The position numbers and the translations under genes were made by a program. Below are positions 24,740-35,106 of a stretch of 64,000 nt of DNA, piece by piece (the stretch's first letter is position 1; the number at the start of each line of letters is the position of its first letter). The stretch is from NCBI GenBank assembly GCA_035235625.1, contig CP141147.1:12947001-13011000 (forward strand), read 5' to 3'. The notes under the pieces were generated by a model that saw only the letters and a program-made list of their open reading frames with translations, had not been told where the DNA came from and made no database searches. This DNA is from Saururus chinensis. Taxonomy: Eukaryota; Streptophyta; Magnoliopsida; Piperales; Saururaceae.

Positions 24740-25985
24740 GTGGTTCGAAGATTTTGGACCGAGAATGGGGCGCTATAACCAAGGGAGGACGCCTCTTTAT
24801 TCCAAATGCAGACTGCTTGAGACGAAAGCTGCTGCAAGAAGCTCAAGATGCAACGTGGGCTGGACATCTGAGACAAGAGCGCACGTTTGCTCTTTTGAAC
24901 CACAACTATTACTGGCCACATATGAGAGAAGACGTGGAGCAGTATGTACGCACTTGTTTGGTGTGTCAGCAGGACAAAGTTGAAAGGTGGAAAAAAGTGG
25001 GTTTACTTGAACCCTTACCTATACCGGAGAGGCCTTGGATAAGTCTATCTATGGACTTTATCACCGGGCTCCCAATGGTTAAAGGCTTTGGGTCGATCAT
25101 GGTGGTCGTGGACAGATTCTCAAAGTACGGTACATTCATCGTAGCACCTTAAGTTTGCACGGAAGACATTTCAGCGGAACGTTTCTTCAAGAACATCATC
25201 AAACTTTGGGGACTTCCGGTGGACATTGTTAGTGATTGTGACACCCGGTTTATGGGCAGGTTTTGGATTCATCTCTTTGAGATGCTTGGCACCAAGTTGA
25301 ACTTCTCAACCAGCAACCACCCGCAAACCGACGGACAAACTGAGAGGGTGAATGCCATCTTGGAAGAATATCTAAGGCATTATGTGACTGCCAATCAGCA
25401 AAATTGGGTGGATCTCTTGGAGATAGTGCAGTTATTCTACAACCTACAAAAGAGCTCATCTATGGGAAAGAGTCCCTTTGAGTTGGCGACAGGCCAACAG
25501 CCACTTACTCCAAATGATGTGGCTCTACAGTGTGCGGGAGAACGTTGCCTGGCAGCCTACAAACTGGCCAGGGCGCAGACAGAACAAATGGAGGAAGCGC
25601 AGGACTGCCTTGAAAAGCATTCAAGAGGATGAAAAGGAATGCGGATCGGCACTGACAAGCTTGTGAATTTCCAGGTTGGGGAGAGGGTGATGCCCAAACT
25701 CACAACTCAAGTTTGGAAGAAGATGTCAAGGCGGGTGATTCATAGGGGACTTATTCAGCGATATGACAGACCCTTTTCCATCATACGCAAGGTGGGAAAG
25801 CTTTCTTGCCAGCTTGCTTTGCCGGAAAGGTTCAAACTATACCCAGTCTCTCATGTTAGCTTTTTGAAGCCTTATGCGGAAGACTTGGAAGATCCCAGCC
25901 GCAATGCAAAGCAAAGGGCACCTCCTACGGTGTTCAAGCAGTTTGAACGAGAAGTTGATGCTATCCTAAACATGAAGGTCGAAGG
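24740..25985 (+). mobile_element. Galadriel-like integrase
   Basis: The zinc-binding part carries HLRQERTFALLNHNYYWPHM with CLVCQQDK (HHCC). The DDE core carries SMDFITGLP, VVVDRFSKYG and a later HPQTDGQTERVN with its catalytic glutamate context, followed by a C-terminal GERVM-type domain near 25680. Decayed. Confidence 0.85.
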
Positions 25986-26148
25986 TGCTACCAAGAAGAA
26001 TCAGTGATCCTCTTACTTGGTCAAATGGAAGGGGCTGCCGGACAGTGAGAACAGCTGGGAAAGGGACACGACTCTTTGGCAATTCGAAGACCAGATCCAG
26101 AGGTTCCTCACATCGACGAGGGCATCGATGGTTTCAGCGGGGGAGGGT
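25986..26148 (+). mobile_element. Integrase chromodomain and polypurine tract
   Basis: SYLVKWKGLPDSENSWE near 26013-26063 is a chromodomain core with the aromatic and tryptophan residues of the fold, diagnostic of chromoviruses. GCGGGGGAGGG just before 26149 is a good polypurine tract. Confidence 0.8.
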
Positions 26149-26149
26149 T

Positions 26150-26754
26150 TGTAAGCACCAGCGCAGCCTGCTTAGGCTGACTTAGCCACAGAGCAGTCTA
26201 GGATAGGCGCTGCCTTGGGAAGGTGGACACAAGCACGCTGCAGCAACACAAGGAGTGTGCAAGGTGGGCAACTCATGCACGGGCGACGGCAGCAGCCTCA
26301 TGCACACGCCGAAGCGAAGGAAGCAAGTTATAGGCGTGTTGGAGTTTGGCCATGTCTCAGCCTGCTGATTGGCACATGGGCGACGTGCCAAGGCTGGCGG
26401 TTACATAACCAACCAGCACTATCCCCATTAAGACCTGAGTGCATCATGGCGAGGAACATGGGAGTAGTGGCCGATGGTTTAGGGTGGCATTAGATTGTTG
26501 GGGGACATCAATGGGAGTCGACAAGTGTGTCAAGGATTGACGTCATGGTGTAATCCTGCCGATGGGAGCAGCAAGGTGTGGCCGAGTGTAGTAAAAAATT
26601 ACGCAAAGTGTATGCAACTAGGAAGTCTCTCAAGTGCAGGGTATCATTTGTTCATCCTTTCTCGCTCGACATACAGTACCAACTCAAATGTAGTAGGTGG
26701 GTGTATCCTCTTATCTGAGCAACATTTACAGCAATGTACTTTGGCCTTTGTTGG
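26150..26754 (+). repeat. Start of the Galadriel-like 3' LTR, interrupted
   Basis: Begins TGTAAGCACCAGCG directly after the polypurine tract. It ends where CACTA-type terminal sequence starts at 26755. By nesting logic its continuation may be 57797-58293 on the far side of the CACTA nest. That link rests on a TGG target duplication only. Confidence 0.55.
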
Positions 26755-27430
26755 TACTACAACAAAATGTACTATTAGCGGCGCTTTTATTAGAGATGTA
26801 AAAACAAGCGTTGCTAAAAACTAATTAATTGCGACACATAAAAAAGTGTCACAAAAAAATTCACTTGTAGTGATGCTTTATATTAAGCGTCGCTAATAGT
26901 CATTTATTAGTGATGCATAATATAAAGCGTCGCTAATACTAATCATATTAGTGACACTATATATTATGTGTCGCTAATAGTTATGTTATTAGCGATACTT
27001 TAAACAAGCGTTACTAGAAGATATGTGTATGAAAGTTTTTTTCAAAAATTTATAACTACTAGCGGCACATTTTCTTAACCATCGCTAATAGTTTTAACAA
27101 TAGCGGAGCTTATGAAAAAGTGTCTCTAATAATTAGACTATTAGTGATGCTAAAGAAAAAGTGTCGCTAATAGTTATGAATTTAAAATTTAAAACTAAAA
27201 TTTTAAAATTAATAACGACACTTGTAAATATCTTTATTAATTATATAATAAATATTAAAATAATTTAAAATAAAAATTTTAAATATAATATATTTTCTTC
27301 AATATTAACTATTTGTATAAATAATAAATAAATATTAGATAAAAGAGAGTGCCAATCAAAGATTAAACTTTCACTATTCAAATATAATATATTTTATTTT
27401 TAAAATTTTTTTATTAATTTTAAAATATAA
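26755..27430 (-). mobile_element. CACTA element C0, right end (reversed)
   Basis: Starts TACTACAACAAAATG, one base off the CACTACAACAAAA terminus, followed by dense diverged copies of TTAGCGACGC and its complement. From 27190 to 27439 it matches, in reverse complement, the right-hand AT-rich part of the complete CACTA element at 62710-62930, so this is a right end facing left. The preceding TGG at 26752-26754 recurs at 57797-57799, after a degenerate left terminus. Non-coding. Confidence 0.7.
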
Positions 27431-27439
27431 TTTATAATA
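27431..27439. other. 9-bp target-site duplication of the Ulp1 MULE, left
   Basis: TTTATAATA, immediately before the MULE terminus GAGGAATTGACC. Its reverse complement TATTATAAA sits at 42882-42890 before the other MULE end, and as a single copy at 62711-62719 in the related CACTA element without an insertion. Nine bases is the standard MULE TSD length. Confidence 0.8.
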
Positions 27440-28517
27440 GAGGAATTGACCAAGGTATACTCCTACTTTGATCAAATAACCGAAATGTGAGTAAGTTTCT
27501 ACTTTTTACCAAAGTAGACTTGCTCACGTGAGAACTTGTACACGTGGGAGCGCTTTTGACTAAAATTCCCTCCCCAAAGTAGACTCTTCGGTGAATGGTG
27601 TGTCTCTTCATCTCCCTCACTACCGCCACTTCCCGGAGAGCAGCTATTCATCTCCCTCGCCACCTCCACTTCCTGGAGAGCAAATGTTCGTCTCCCTCGC
27701 CATCTATTCCTCTTTGTCATTTCCGATTTCATCTGTCCCCCTCATTGCCCTCATCTCGGCCTCAGGAGGAATTGCCCACGCCCTCACAGCCCTCATCTCG
27801 CCCTCACCGCTCACCGCCCTCATCTCGACCTCACTCTCGACTGCACTGCCTCAACTCGACCTCAACCTCACTGCCCTCATCTGAAGGTATTTATTTTTTA
27901 CAAAATTGATATATTTGCTAATCATAGTCATTGGATCTTGCCTTCATGTCCCATACATGATTGTTGACACGAAAAGGTAGATTTTATTGAGAATAAAGCA
28001 TTAAGCTGTTACAAATTGCTTGCTGTGATTAGTATGTAATGATTAAAGTGTTTAAATTTTTGGATGAGTAAGCATGAATTAGTCTTAAATTGACCATTGT
28101 GACAAAATTGTATGATAAATATTAATATGCAACTGGGAACTGAATAACTACAAAACTAGAAAACTATAGAATTGAAAAATTGGAAATTGACACAAATTTT
28201 ATTGGTCATTGGCCGTAAAATAAGTGGAAAAGTATGAAACTAAATAACTGGTAACATATAAAACTGGAAAACTATAAATCAAGAAAACTATAAAACTGGA
28301 AAACTATATACTAGGAACTCCACCTACAACTAGAAAACGTGAAAACTATAACACTGGAAAACCATTATACTGGATCTTCTGGATTATAAAGAGCTTGATT
28401 AGTGAGCAATAATTTATTTTTTTAGGCATTATCTTTTTCATATATTAATAGCTTGATTATACAATATATGTATATTCCCTTTTGATTGATTTTTAATTTA
28501 ACATCTTTGTATAGGAA
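27440..28517 (+). mobile_element. Ulp1-MULE, left terminal inverted repeat and 5' leader with intron
   Basis: Begins GAGGAATTGACCAAGG. About 440 bp match 42891-43328 and the first about 130 bp match both ends of the MULE at 50131-53863, so this is a long MULE terminal repeat. It contains a CTC-rich leader ending CATCTGAAG, then GTATTT (a plausible splice donor) and a 600-base AT-rich intron with AACTGGAAA-type periodic repeats. The intron ends TTTGTATAG before the ATG at 28518. The same leader, donor and intron recur at 40077-40660 and, reversed, at 33490-33830. Confidence 0.75.
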
Positions 28518-28631
28518 ATGTCAAAGGCTGCATGGAAAAAAATAAGAAAGGGGAAACTGCCGAAGAAGCTATTTGAAGAGGATGACAACGCCCTTCCCGG
28601 AGACAGAGAACTAAGCATAGATGCAGTCTAA
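28518..28631 (+). pseudogene. First exon of a Ulp1-type MULE gene (37 codons)
   Basis: The encoded N-terminus (MSKAAWKKIRKGKLPKKLF) matches that of the minus-strand gene starting at 33485 (MSKAIGKTMKKGKLPNKLY), including the intron and AG acceptor just upstream of the ATG. The frame closes after 37 codons and homology to the DUF1985 region does not continue. It is therefore either a truncated copy or part of an exceptionally long terminal repeat that reaches into the coding region. A short stretch downstream (to about 28700) stays open but is unrecognised. Confidence 0.6.
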
Positions 28632-28695
28632 CTTTGGAGCTCTAGGAAGCCTAGACATCAGCTTAGCTTAGCTATCATGCGATCAATGAGGGGAT

Positions 28696-28875
28696 CACAG
28701 TTGGTGGAGCATGCCTCAATTGAGGATCTTCCTCACAGATGGCGACTGATTAGTCTATGACAATTTCTCTCAGCACAGCATAAAATTATGGTGCACTGAC
28801 AGAAATTGGCATAGGCCATTTTCACTTACGTCAGTGAGGAAGATCCTCAATTGAGACATGTCCCGCGACCACTGT
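28696..28875. repeat. 180 bp near-perfect foldback
   Basis: The two halves are inverted copies centred near 28784 (ATAAAATTAT). Left arm landmarks CTCAATTGAGGATCTTCCTC and GACAATTTCTCTCAG are matched in reverse by GAGGAAGATCCTCAATTGAG and CTGACAGAAATTGGC. The outer ends read ACAGT...ACTGT. Loop length is essentially zero. It could be a MITE, or an inverted duplication of adjacent MULE sequence capable of forming a miRNA-like hairpin. No coding function. Confidence 0.8.
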
Positions 28876-28889
28876 AGAAAAATTTCCCA

Positions 28890-29030
28890 TCGGGACCGAT
28901 TGTCATATGGTATAGACTTTCTCACGTGGGAACATGCAAATGTGGGAAAGCTTTAGACCGAACTACCCTCTCCTTCATCATATGACATCTCGACGGGAAA
29001 AACCTATATCGGCTATATTACGTCTATAAT
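28890..29030 (+). mobile_element. MULE terminal-repeat fragment
   Basis: CTTTCTCACGTGGGAACATG and the following CGACGGGAAAAA line up with 50205-50310 inside the left terminal repeat of the second MULE. The outermost part of the terminal repeat is not recognisable. Facing right, it may be the 3' terminal repeat of the Ulp1 gene copy that ends near 29780. Confidence 0.5.
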
Positions 29031-29779
29031 ATATATATTAAGAAAAAAGTATTCTTGTGGATATGAACAGTGTACAAGTACAATTTGTCTCTCTTTGTCT
29101 TTCCAGGTTTACTGTATACTTTTGTAGTTTCCAATTTGCCATTTTCTCCGCTTGCAGTGAAACTTTTCCATTTTCCAATTCCCATCTTTTCCTTTTCCAG
29201 TTCCCAGCTTGTAGTTTTCCAGTTCCCAGCTGGAAGTTTTTTCCAATACACCATTGACAATTTTCCAGTTCCTAGCTTGCAGTTGTCCACTTCCCAGTAT
29301 TCCCGTTTGGATACAATGTCCATGGTGCATCCCATTATGTTAGTATGGTTTTCTCTAAATTGCTCATTTGTGCATCCCATTATTTTAATACACCATAAAA
29401 TAACCATCTCCAGACAATATCCATTTGAATACAACATAAAAGAACAATATCTGAATATGTGTTCTTAATATTTTTAATTTAAAAACATTGAACACTTGGT
29501 AGGGTTTATGGTTGAACACTCAATATATTTAAAACAACAATATCTAAATACACCATTACATTGAACATTGAACAACATCTGGACATTTTTAATTAAATAT
29601 ATTGAGTGTTGTTTGTGCTTCAACTCTTAGCAGGGTTTATGGTTGCTTCTATGTCTCTGGAAGGCCGTAGTCATCCTCTTAAAAAAGGGTTCAACAGTTG
29701 CATTAGTAAAGCCCTCAATTAAATCTTATGTAAAGAAAATAATTAATGAATGACTAAATTCATACTATAACCCTTTTTT
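29031..29779. other. MULE 3' region with periodic repeats, no gene
   Basis: 29110-29300 holds many copies of TTTTCCAGTTCCCAGC-like units, a diverged form of the MULE intron periodic repeat. Open frames here are products of the repeat. 29480-29700 contains short direct repeats around GAACACT and TAGGGTTTATGG. Nothing else recognised. Confidence 0.5.
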
Positions 29780-32700
29780 TGTCCATAACTGGTAACCAAG
29801 TAACTTCCTTAGCCGAGGCACATCCTCACCAGTGAAGTCAAATGCATATCAATGTGACAAATACCACATGTATAAGCGTACAAGAACACCACAGTCATCA
29901 CAGTTAACCTGTTTGGGGTGACCTACTACCTCCACTCTAACCATCCAAACTTATAGAGGATTATAGGTATAAGGACCTGCAGCTTGCCAACCATAGTGCC
30001 ATATTTTTCCAACTCTTTTCCTGAGTAAAGAGGGTCAAAAATCTGAATATCAGCTTCCCATATATGGAGCACCACCAAAATCCAATGATTGTTGCTGACA
30101 TTGAGTGGGAAGTAATGATGTGAAAATTCTAAAAATGGTTTTCCTTTGACACTCAACAAGCTCTTCAAAGAGTTTGGGACGGATGTCCACATGTCGGGCC
30201 ATTCATCTAAATCTGGCAGCTTGCCATGCGCATTTGCAAATTCCACTCACTTATCCATGCATACTTGCGGTCACGCACAAGCAATCTCTACAAACACATT
30301 ACAGTAAATTAACTTTCATCCTAACAGCTATCCACTATCCTATTGATAATTATGCACTGTCCTATTCATAGTTATACATTTCACAGTTTAGAGTTTAGTG
30401 TATTTAAAAAAATGATGACTTACCAGGAAATCTATTGAGTGGAATGTTTGGTCCCTCACCCATTGAGGCCTATTGTTGCGCAAGAGTGTGACATAAGCAT
30501 CAATGTGCTATATAGAAACAAAAACACATTAGATTAATACATATTCCTTCCTTAGCTCTTACAAACATATATTAAAATGACATAAATCAATACACATACT
30601 TCATCTCCTAGCCATCTCCGAGGGTTTGTAAAACCCTTCAATAATGCTGGGGTTATTAGAGCACCCCCAAGGTCTGCATATCTTCTTATTACAAATACCA
30701 ACCCTTAAATCAAATACAATGCTAAGTAAATAGTATTAAATTTAAAAGGTCCCCGTTTGGAATAATAACAAATAAACTCACTTCTTCACACCCTTCTCTA
30801 AAAACTTATTTAACTTGTCTTCCATTGTTGCCCCAAATGAAACCGGGTTAGTAAAATCCAGTTGGGCAGCCACGCTTAGCTTGAGCAATTTATTGCTCTT
30901 CACTTTCTTCATGGTAGAGGTATCAACCTTTAGGGGTTTAGGGCACATATCCATATCCTTCTCAGTGGCCTTTCTTTTTTTGCCCTTTTTTTGTGGGTCT
31001 GTGTAGGGGGGTTTTCGATATTTACTCTTAGCCCTCACCCTTCCCGCTGGTGCAATTTATAATTTACGCTAACTCAAAAGCTTATTGTCCTCTTCTTCGT
31101 CCTACATAGGAAGATAAGAAAACTATTAGTTCTTGTTCTATGTAAGTACCTTTAATAAACAAAAATTATCTGTACCTCAATGGCAACAATAGTCCCCACG
31201 ACACCCCCATCCTTTTCCTTCTCCTTTACATCTTCTCCCTTCTCCTCCTCCTTTTTCTTCTTAGCTGCGTCCTCCTCCTCGTTTGCATCCTCCCCCTTCT
31301 CCTCATTCTCCTTCTCAGCCTTCTCCTCCTTATCAACCTCATCCTCCTTCTCCTTCTCAGCCTCCTCCTCCTCTTCCTCTTCCTCCTCCTTCTCCTCATG
31401 CTCTTCCTCATCCTTCTCATCCTCCATCTCCTCCTCTTTCTCTTCCTCATCCTTCTCCTCCTCCATCTCCTCCTCTTTCTCCTCTTCCTCCTTCTTCTCC
31501 ACCTCCATACCCTCATCTTTCTCTACCTCCTCCTCCTCCTCTTCCTCCTTATCTTCCTCATCCTCCTTCCCCTACTCCTCCTCCACCTCCTTATCCTCCT
31601 CATCATTCTCTTCCTCCTCCTCCTCCTCCTCCTCCTCCTCATCCTCTTCCTCCTCTTCCTGCTCCTCCTCCCCCTCATCCTCAGCCTCTGCCTCATCGTC
31701 CTCCTCTTCATCCTCCACATCCACCACCTTTTTCACCTCATCATCCATCTCTTTAACCACATTCTACATAAACACAACAAAGAAAAATTAAAATAGTTTT
31801 ACAAGTTTCAAGTGTTCCAGTTTTACACTTGTACATTTGTACAGTTTTGCCGTTTTATAGTTTTCTAGTTTTACAGTTGTCCAGGTTTCCAGTTTTCAAG
31901 TTTTACACTGTACTTACTTCATCAACATGCGGCAAATCACAATCCATTTGACAAGAAAATTTTTCTTCAACAACAGGCACCTACAAACAAATCATTCCAG
32001 CTCATTTTAATTGAAATATAATAATTTGCAAATTTGTAAAGAAAACTTAAACCTCATAGACTTTTTACCTTTTCCTTAGTTGCCTTGTTCATAACCTCTG
32101 ATTCCAATCTATCTACTTTATTTTCAATCCTTCTTAAGGAAGACAATATATCGAGTAGTGTGGCATGCAAACCCTCATCCCCCACCCTATGTTTCCCCTT
32201 TCTATCCTCCTTCCAATTGGAAGTCTCCCCAGCCACTTTGCTTTTCACTATAAAATTCTCATCTACATCTTCCTCTAAAGATTGAGCCACCTCTTGGGAA
32301 TTCCATTCCCCAATAGAGTCATCATCAAAGGTAGACTTCCCATCTACATCCTCACCATCATAAAACTGTTTGAAGACTGACAAATGATGTAAATGTTACT
32401 CTCACATTCGTCAAGAAGGACTTCAAACTTGCAGCTTCATGAATAAGTGCCTTGGACTCTTTGTCCTCAGTATCTACAGTTATGGCCTTTAGAACCTTTA
32501 CCTACATATCGCATGGTAAATGTATCATGTATGTGTATAGCATAAGTCATTCTAAACGAATAAAAAGTTAGTATATACCTTCCCACTAAAAACCACCTCC
32601 TCAAGATAATCGAATTTGGGCTTCTTATAAGATGCCCAGCTACATATATGAGGAAAAGTACTCCTCATTTTGCTTGCACAACAATCCCCTAGCAACGGAA

Positions 32701-33487
32701 TCCTCTCCATTGCCCACACCTAAAACATAACTCTCCATCAGTTAATTACTAAAATATTTTAACAAATTCAATGAATAAGTAAAACTTACTATTACAACAT
32801 GCACAAAACCATAGACATTATAATTTACATTGCCCATAGACCTCGCAGCTTGCTCTAAACCCCACAATGTGTCCCAGTAGCAAAGGTTTCCCCAAGGATA
32901 CTCATCAAAACCATCTAGGTCATCTCCAAGCTACAAGTATCTCCTATCCACCTTATTGTTCCACCCTCTACCTACCAATAAACTTTCCAAGACAAGAACT
33001 ACCGCTAACTTTACAGCATCCTTGTCATTTTCACATACTATAATCTTCTGGAACAACTCCTCCTTCTTTATTAATAATTGCGACCTCCCAAATATTCGTA
33101 GTAAGAGGCTGCCTTTCTTCAAGAATTTGGGCACTGATGGGAGAGGAGGGGTAGAGTCAGCAAATCTCAGGCCACTAACCATACAAAATTCCTTCGCTGA
33201 AAGCTTTATGCTCATCCTCTCATTCACTTAAACTAGGTAATTTGCCTTATGCCTCTTAAGGAGATAGTGGAAGGCTTGGGCAGGGAACATGTTTCGCGTA
33301 ACCTCGCATTCCGTAAACTTACCAAAACATGTCCTCTCAAACAACTTCTTCTGCACTTTATGCCTGTCAAAGTGTTCTTTTAATTTACCAATATAATAAT
33401 AACTTGACTTGCATTGGGGGTCCCCTTTATAAAGCTTATTCGGCAATTTCCCCTTTTTCATTGTTTTTCCTATAGCCTTTGACATAT
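29780..33487 (-). pseudogene. MULE-borne Ulp1/C48 protease gene with DUF1985 domain, decayed
   Basis: Reads right to left. The first exon starts with ATG at 33485 and encodes a DUF1985-like domain (near 33100-33400, ending in the FCMVSGLRF-type motif near 33180). Shorter exons separated by GT-AG introns follow to about 32050, with a coiled-coil-like stretch IENKVDRLE near 32100. An acidic Glu/Lys linker (31179-31764) and a basic stretch (30778-31038) come next. The C-terminal part is the SUMO-protease fold: His in SNNHW (about 30086), Asp in FDPL (about 30035), Cys in a CDDCGV motif (about 29892). This arrangement is known from Kaonashi/KI-type MULEs, where the protein may act in transposon biology rather than host desumoylation. 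In-frame stops occur in the first exon (after YLV at 33228 and after RRYL near 32931), so the copy looks inactive. No mudrA transposase is visible. Confidence 0.75.
31179..31764 (-). repeat. Acidic Glu/Lys-rich low-complexity coding tract
   Basis: On the minus strand almost every codon is GAG, GAA, GAT, AAG or AAA, giving long EEEKEE-type runs. It lies between the coiled-coil and basic parts of the Ulp1-type gene, where related proteins carry a charged linker. Plus-strand Ser- or Pro-rich frames are shadows of this tract. Confidence 0.8.
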
Positions 33488-33821
33488 TTCCTATACAAAT
33501 ATGTTAGATTAAAAACCAATGAAAAGGGCATATAAAAATATTATATAATAAAGACATTAATATCTGAAAAAGATAATGCTCAAACAAAATAAAGAGAATA
33601 CTTTTTATTATCTAGTGTTCCAATTTTATAGTTTTATAGTTTTTCTGTTTTACAGTTATCAGGTTTTATAGTTTTCCAATTATTCCGTTTCTTACTTTCC
33701 CACTTATCCACATATATTATGTCAAATAACCATAAAATTTAATTTCAATTTACTTTAATTTAAATTCTACTTAATTTTATTTAACCACGTATATTTAATT
33801 TAAATTTAACGACACAGTTTC
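33488..33821 (-). mobile_element. 5' intron of the Ulp1 MULE gene, cut at its outer end
   Basis: Upstream of the ATG on the minus strand lies the intron end TTTGTATAG, then periodic TTCCAGTT/TTATAGTT repeats. About 170 bases (33650-33821) match 40487-40660 in the reverse orientation at roughly 93% by my hand count. The homology stops at about 33821, where LTR sequence begins, so this marks a rearrangement junction. Confidence 0.7.
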
Positions 33822-35083
33822 CTTATTTCAACCAATTTTGAGTCCTTTTCATATTGGACTCCTTCCTACGGTTCTTATGCATATATAAAGACATATTTGG
33901 CTCGAAATTGGGGGTTAGCAAGTAGATTTTCTAAAGAGAAAAATGAAGAAGAAGATGAAGAAAAACTCAAAACTTTCAATGGAGATTCAAGTACTTTATT
34001 CTACAATGGAAGGCTAAACTTTTCTTTTACTTAGGAGTTGATGAAAATATTTAATTAGATGTTCTCACATTTTGAATTGCAATCAAATTTTGTGTTAATT
34101 CATTACTTATTTGGGCTATTTATATTTTGAATAAGTTAGTTGGAACTTAATTGACTTTACATGTCTAAATAGGCTTCAACAGATCCAACTAGAAGAGGAA
34201 GTGAAGCTCAACTACCCAAATCTATTTAAAAGTCAAGAATGGGCTCCTAATGCACTAAACATGCATGGAATGGTCTAATACAACCTTGTGGACCCATTGG
34301 ATTTGAGATTTGCATCAAGATAACTAATTTAGGAAAGAAGCTAATTCGGATAGATTGACACAGCCTTAGTATTTGGACCATATCTTTCTATATATAATTC
34401 GGATTGAAACGATTTGGCTATATATAATTCGGATTGATATGATTCGGGTGGCCTTGGAAAGAAGACTTCCTTGGCTACATTTGTTATTTCGGGAAGCAAT
34501 TCCAAATTCCGAAGATTTATAGGTCAAATCCGGCATGCAAACGGACAGCTAGTAAACTAACTCGAGGCTAGCACATAGATAATATTTTCATTGGTTATGA
34601 TTGATACACATAAGGAAAGACAATGAGGCTGATTGGATAACTTAAGGAAGATTCAAAGATACTTATTTTATAAAAAATCATTGATTTATTTGATTGATTT
34701 AGTATCTAATCATTGCCAAAGAAGCAACTAATCAGGCAATCAATCAGGATGTAATCCAGAGATATGATTTTACTTTCCCCTTTGAAGCAACTTCTACTTC
34801 TATAAATAGAAGGGTGGACGTAATAGAGAGAGAATCCCCTCCTCTTTGAAGCTCTATTCCCCTATTTTCTTCTTTTATTTTGTATTTTTGTTTTTAGTTT
34901 TATTGTAATGGCTTTTTAAGCTCAAAAGATAACGCTAGAGCTGATTTGTAAGAGTTTTTAATCAGAAAATTCCTCTTTAGATTTAGTAATAATTCATCCG
35001 TCCCTGAGGTTCGACAACCCTTAAATACTCATCCTAGTACAATTACCTCGTACACTTGCAAAGGGTTTAATTATAAACGATCA
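33822..35083 (+). repeat. Chimeric LTR (family A - B - A)
   Basis: 33822-34040 matches the upstream part of family A LTRs (ACAGTTTCCTTATTTCAACC, TATA-bearing ATATATAAAGACATATTTGG). About 34041-34950 matches family B (GATGTTCTCACATTTTGAAT, later CTATAAATAGAAGGGTGGACG). About 34951-35083 returns to family A (TTTTTAATCAG...AAACGATCA). The first switch falls at GTTGATG, a short sequence shared by both families. Confidence 0.75.
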
Positions 35084-35089
35084 AGTTTT

Positions 35090-35106
35090 TGGCGCTGTTG
35101 CCAAGG
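35090..35106 (+). other. Primer-binding site, tRNA-Asp type
   Basis: TGGCGCTGTTGCCAAGG, two mismatches from TGGCGCCGTTGCCGGGG, the complement of the 3' end of plant tRNA-Asp. It starts seven bases after the LTR end. Confidence 0.8.

Larger units (their letters stand above)
18400..26754 (+). mobile_element. Ty3/gypsy chromovirus, Galadriel-like, fossil
   Basis: Gag, zinc knuckle, protease, RT, RNase H, integrase and chromodomain follow in Ty3/gypsy order. The chromodomain motif YLVKWKGLPDSENSWE and a following Ser/Gly-rich tail resemble the Galadriel lineage. A purine-rich tract and a TGTAAGCACC start at 26150 mark the 3' LTR, which is interrupted by CACTA-type sequence at 26755. No matching 5' LTR is seen upstream of 18400. 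A 3.2 kb LTR-type insertion sits inside gag with a GGCCC TSD. Broken at about ten places. Lineage assignment rests on motif recall and is moderate. Confidence 0.8.

Noticed and set aside
29024-29468. Overlapping frames of 132 and 137 codons on opposite strands
   Set aside because: They follow the TTTTCCAGTTCCCAGC periodic repeat and have no domain.
31180-31796. Long Ser-, Pro- and Leu-rich frames on the plus strand
   Set aside because: They are reverse shadows of the Glu/Lys-rich coding tract of the minus-strand Ulp1-type gene. Three frames stay open only because of the CTC/TCC composition.
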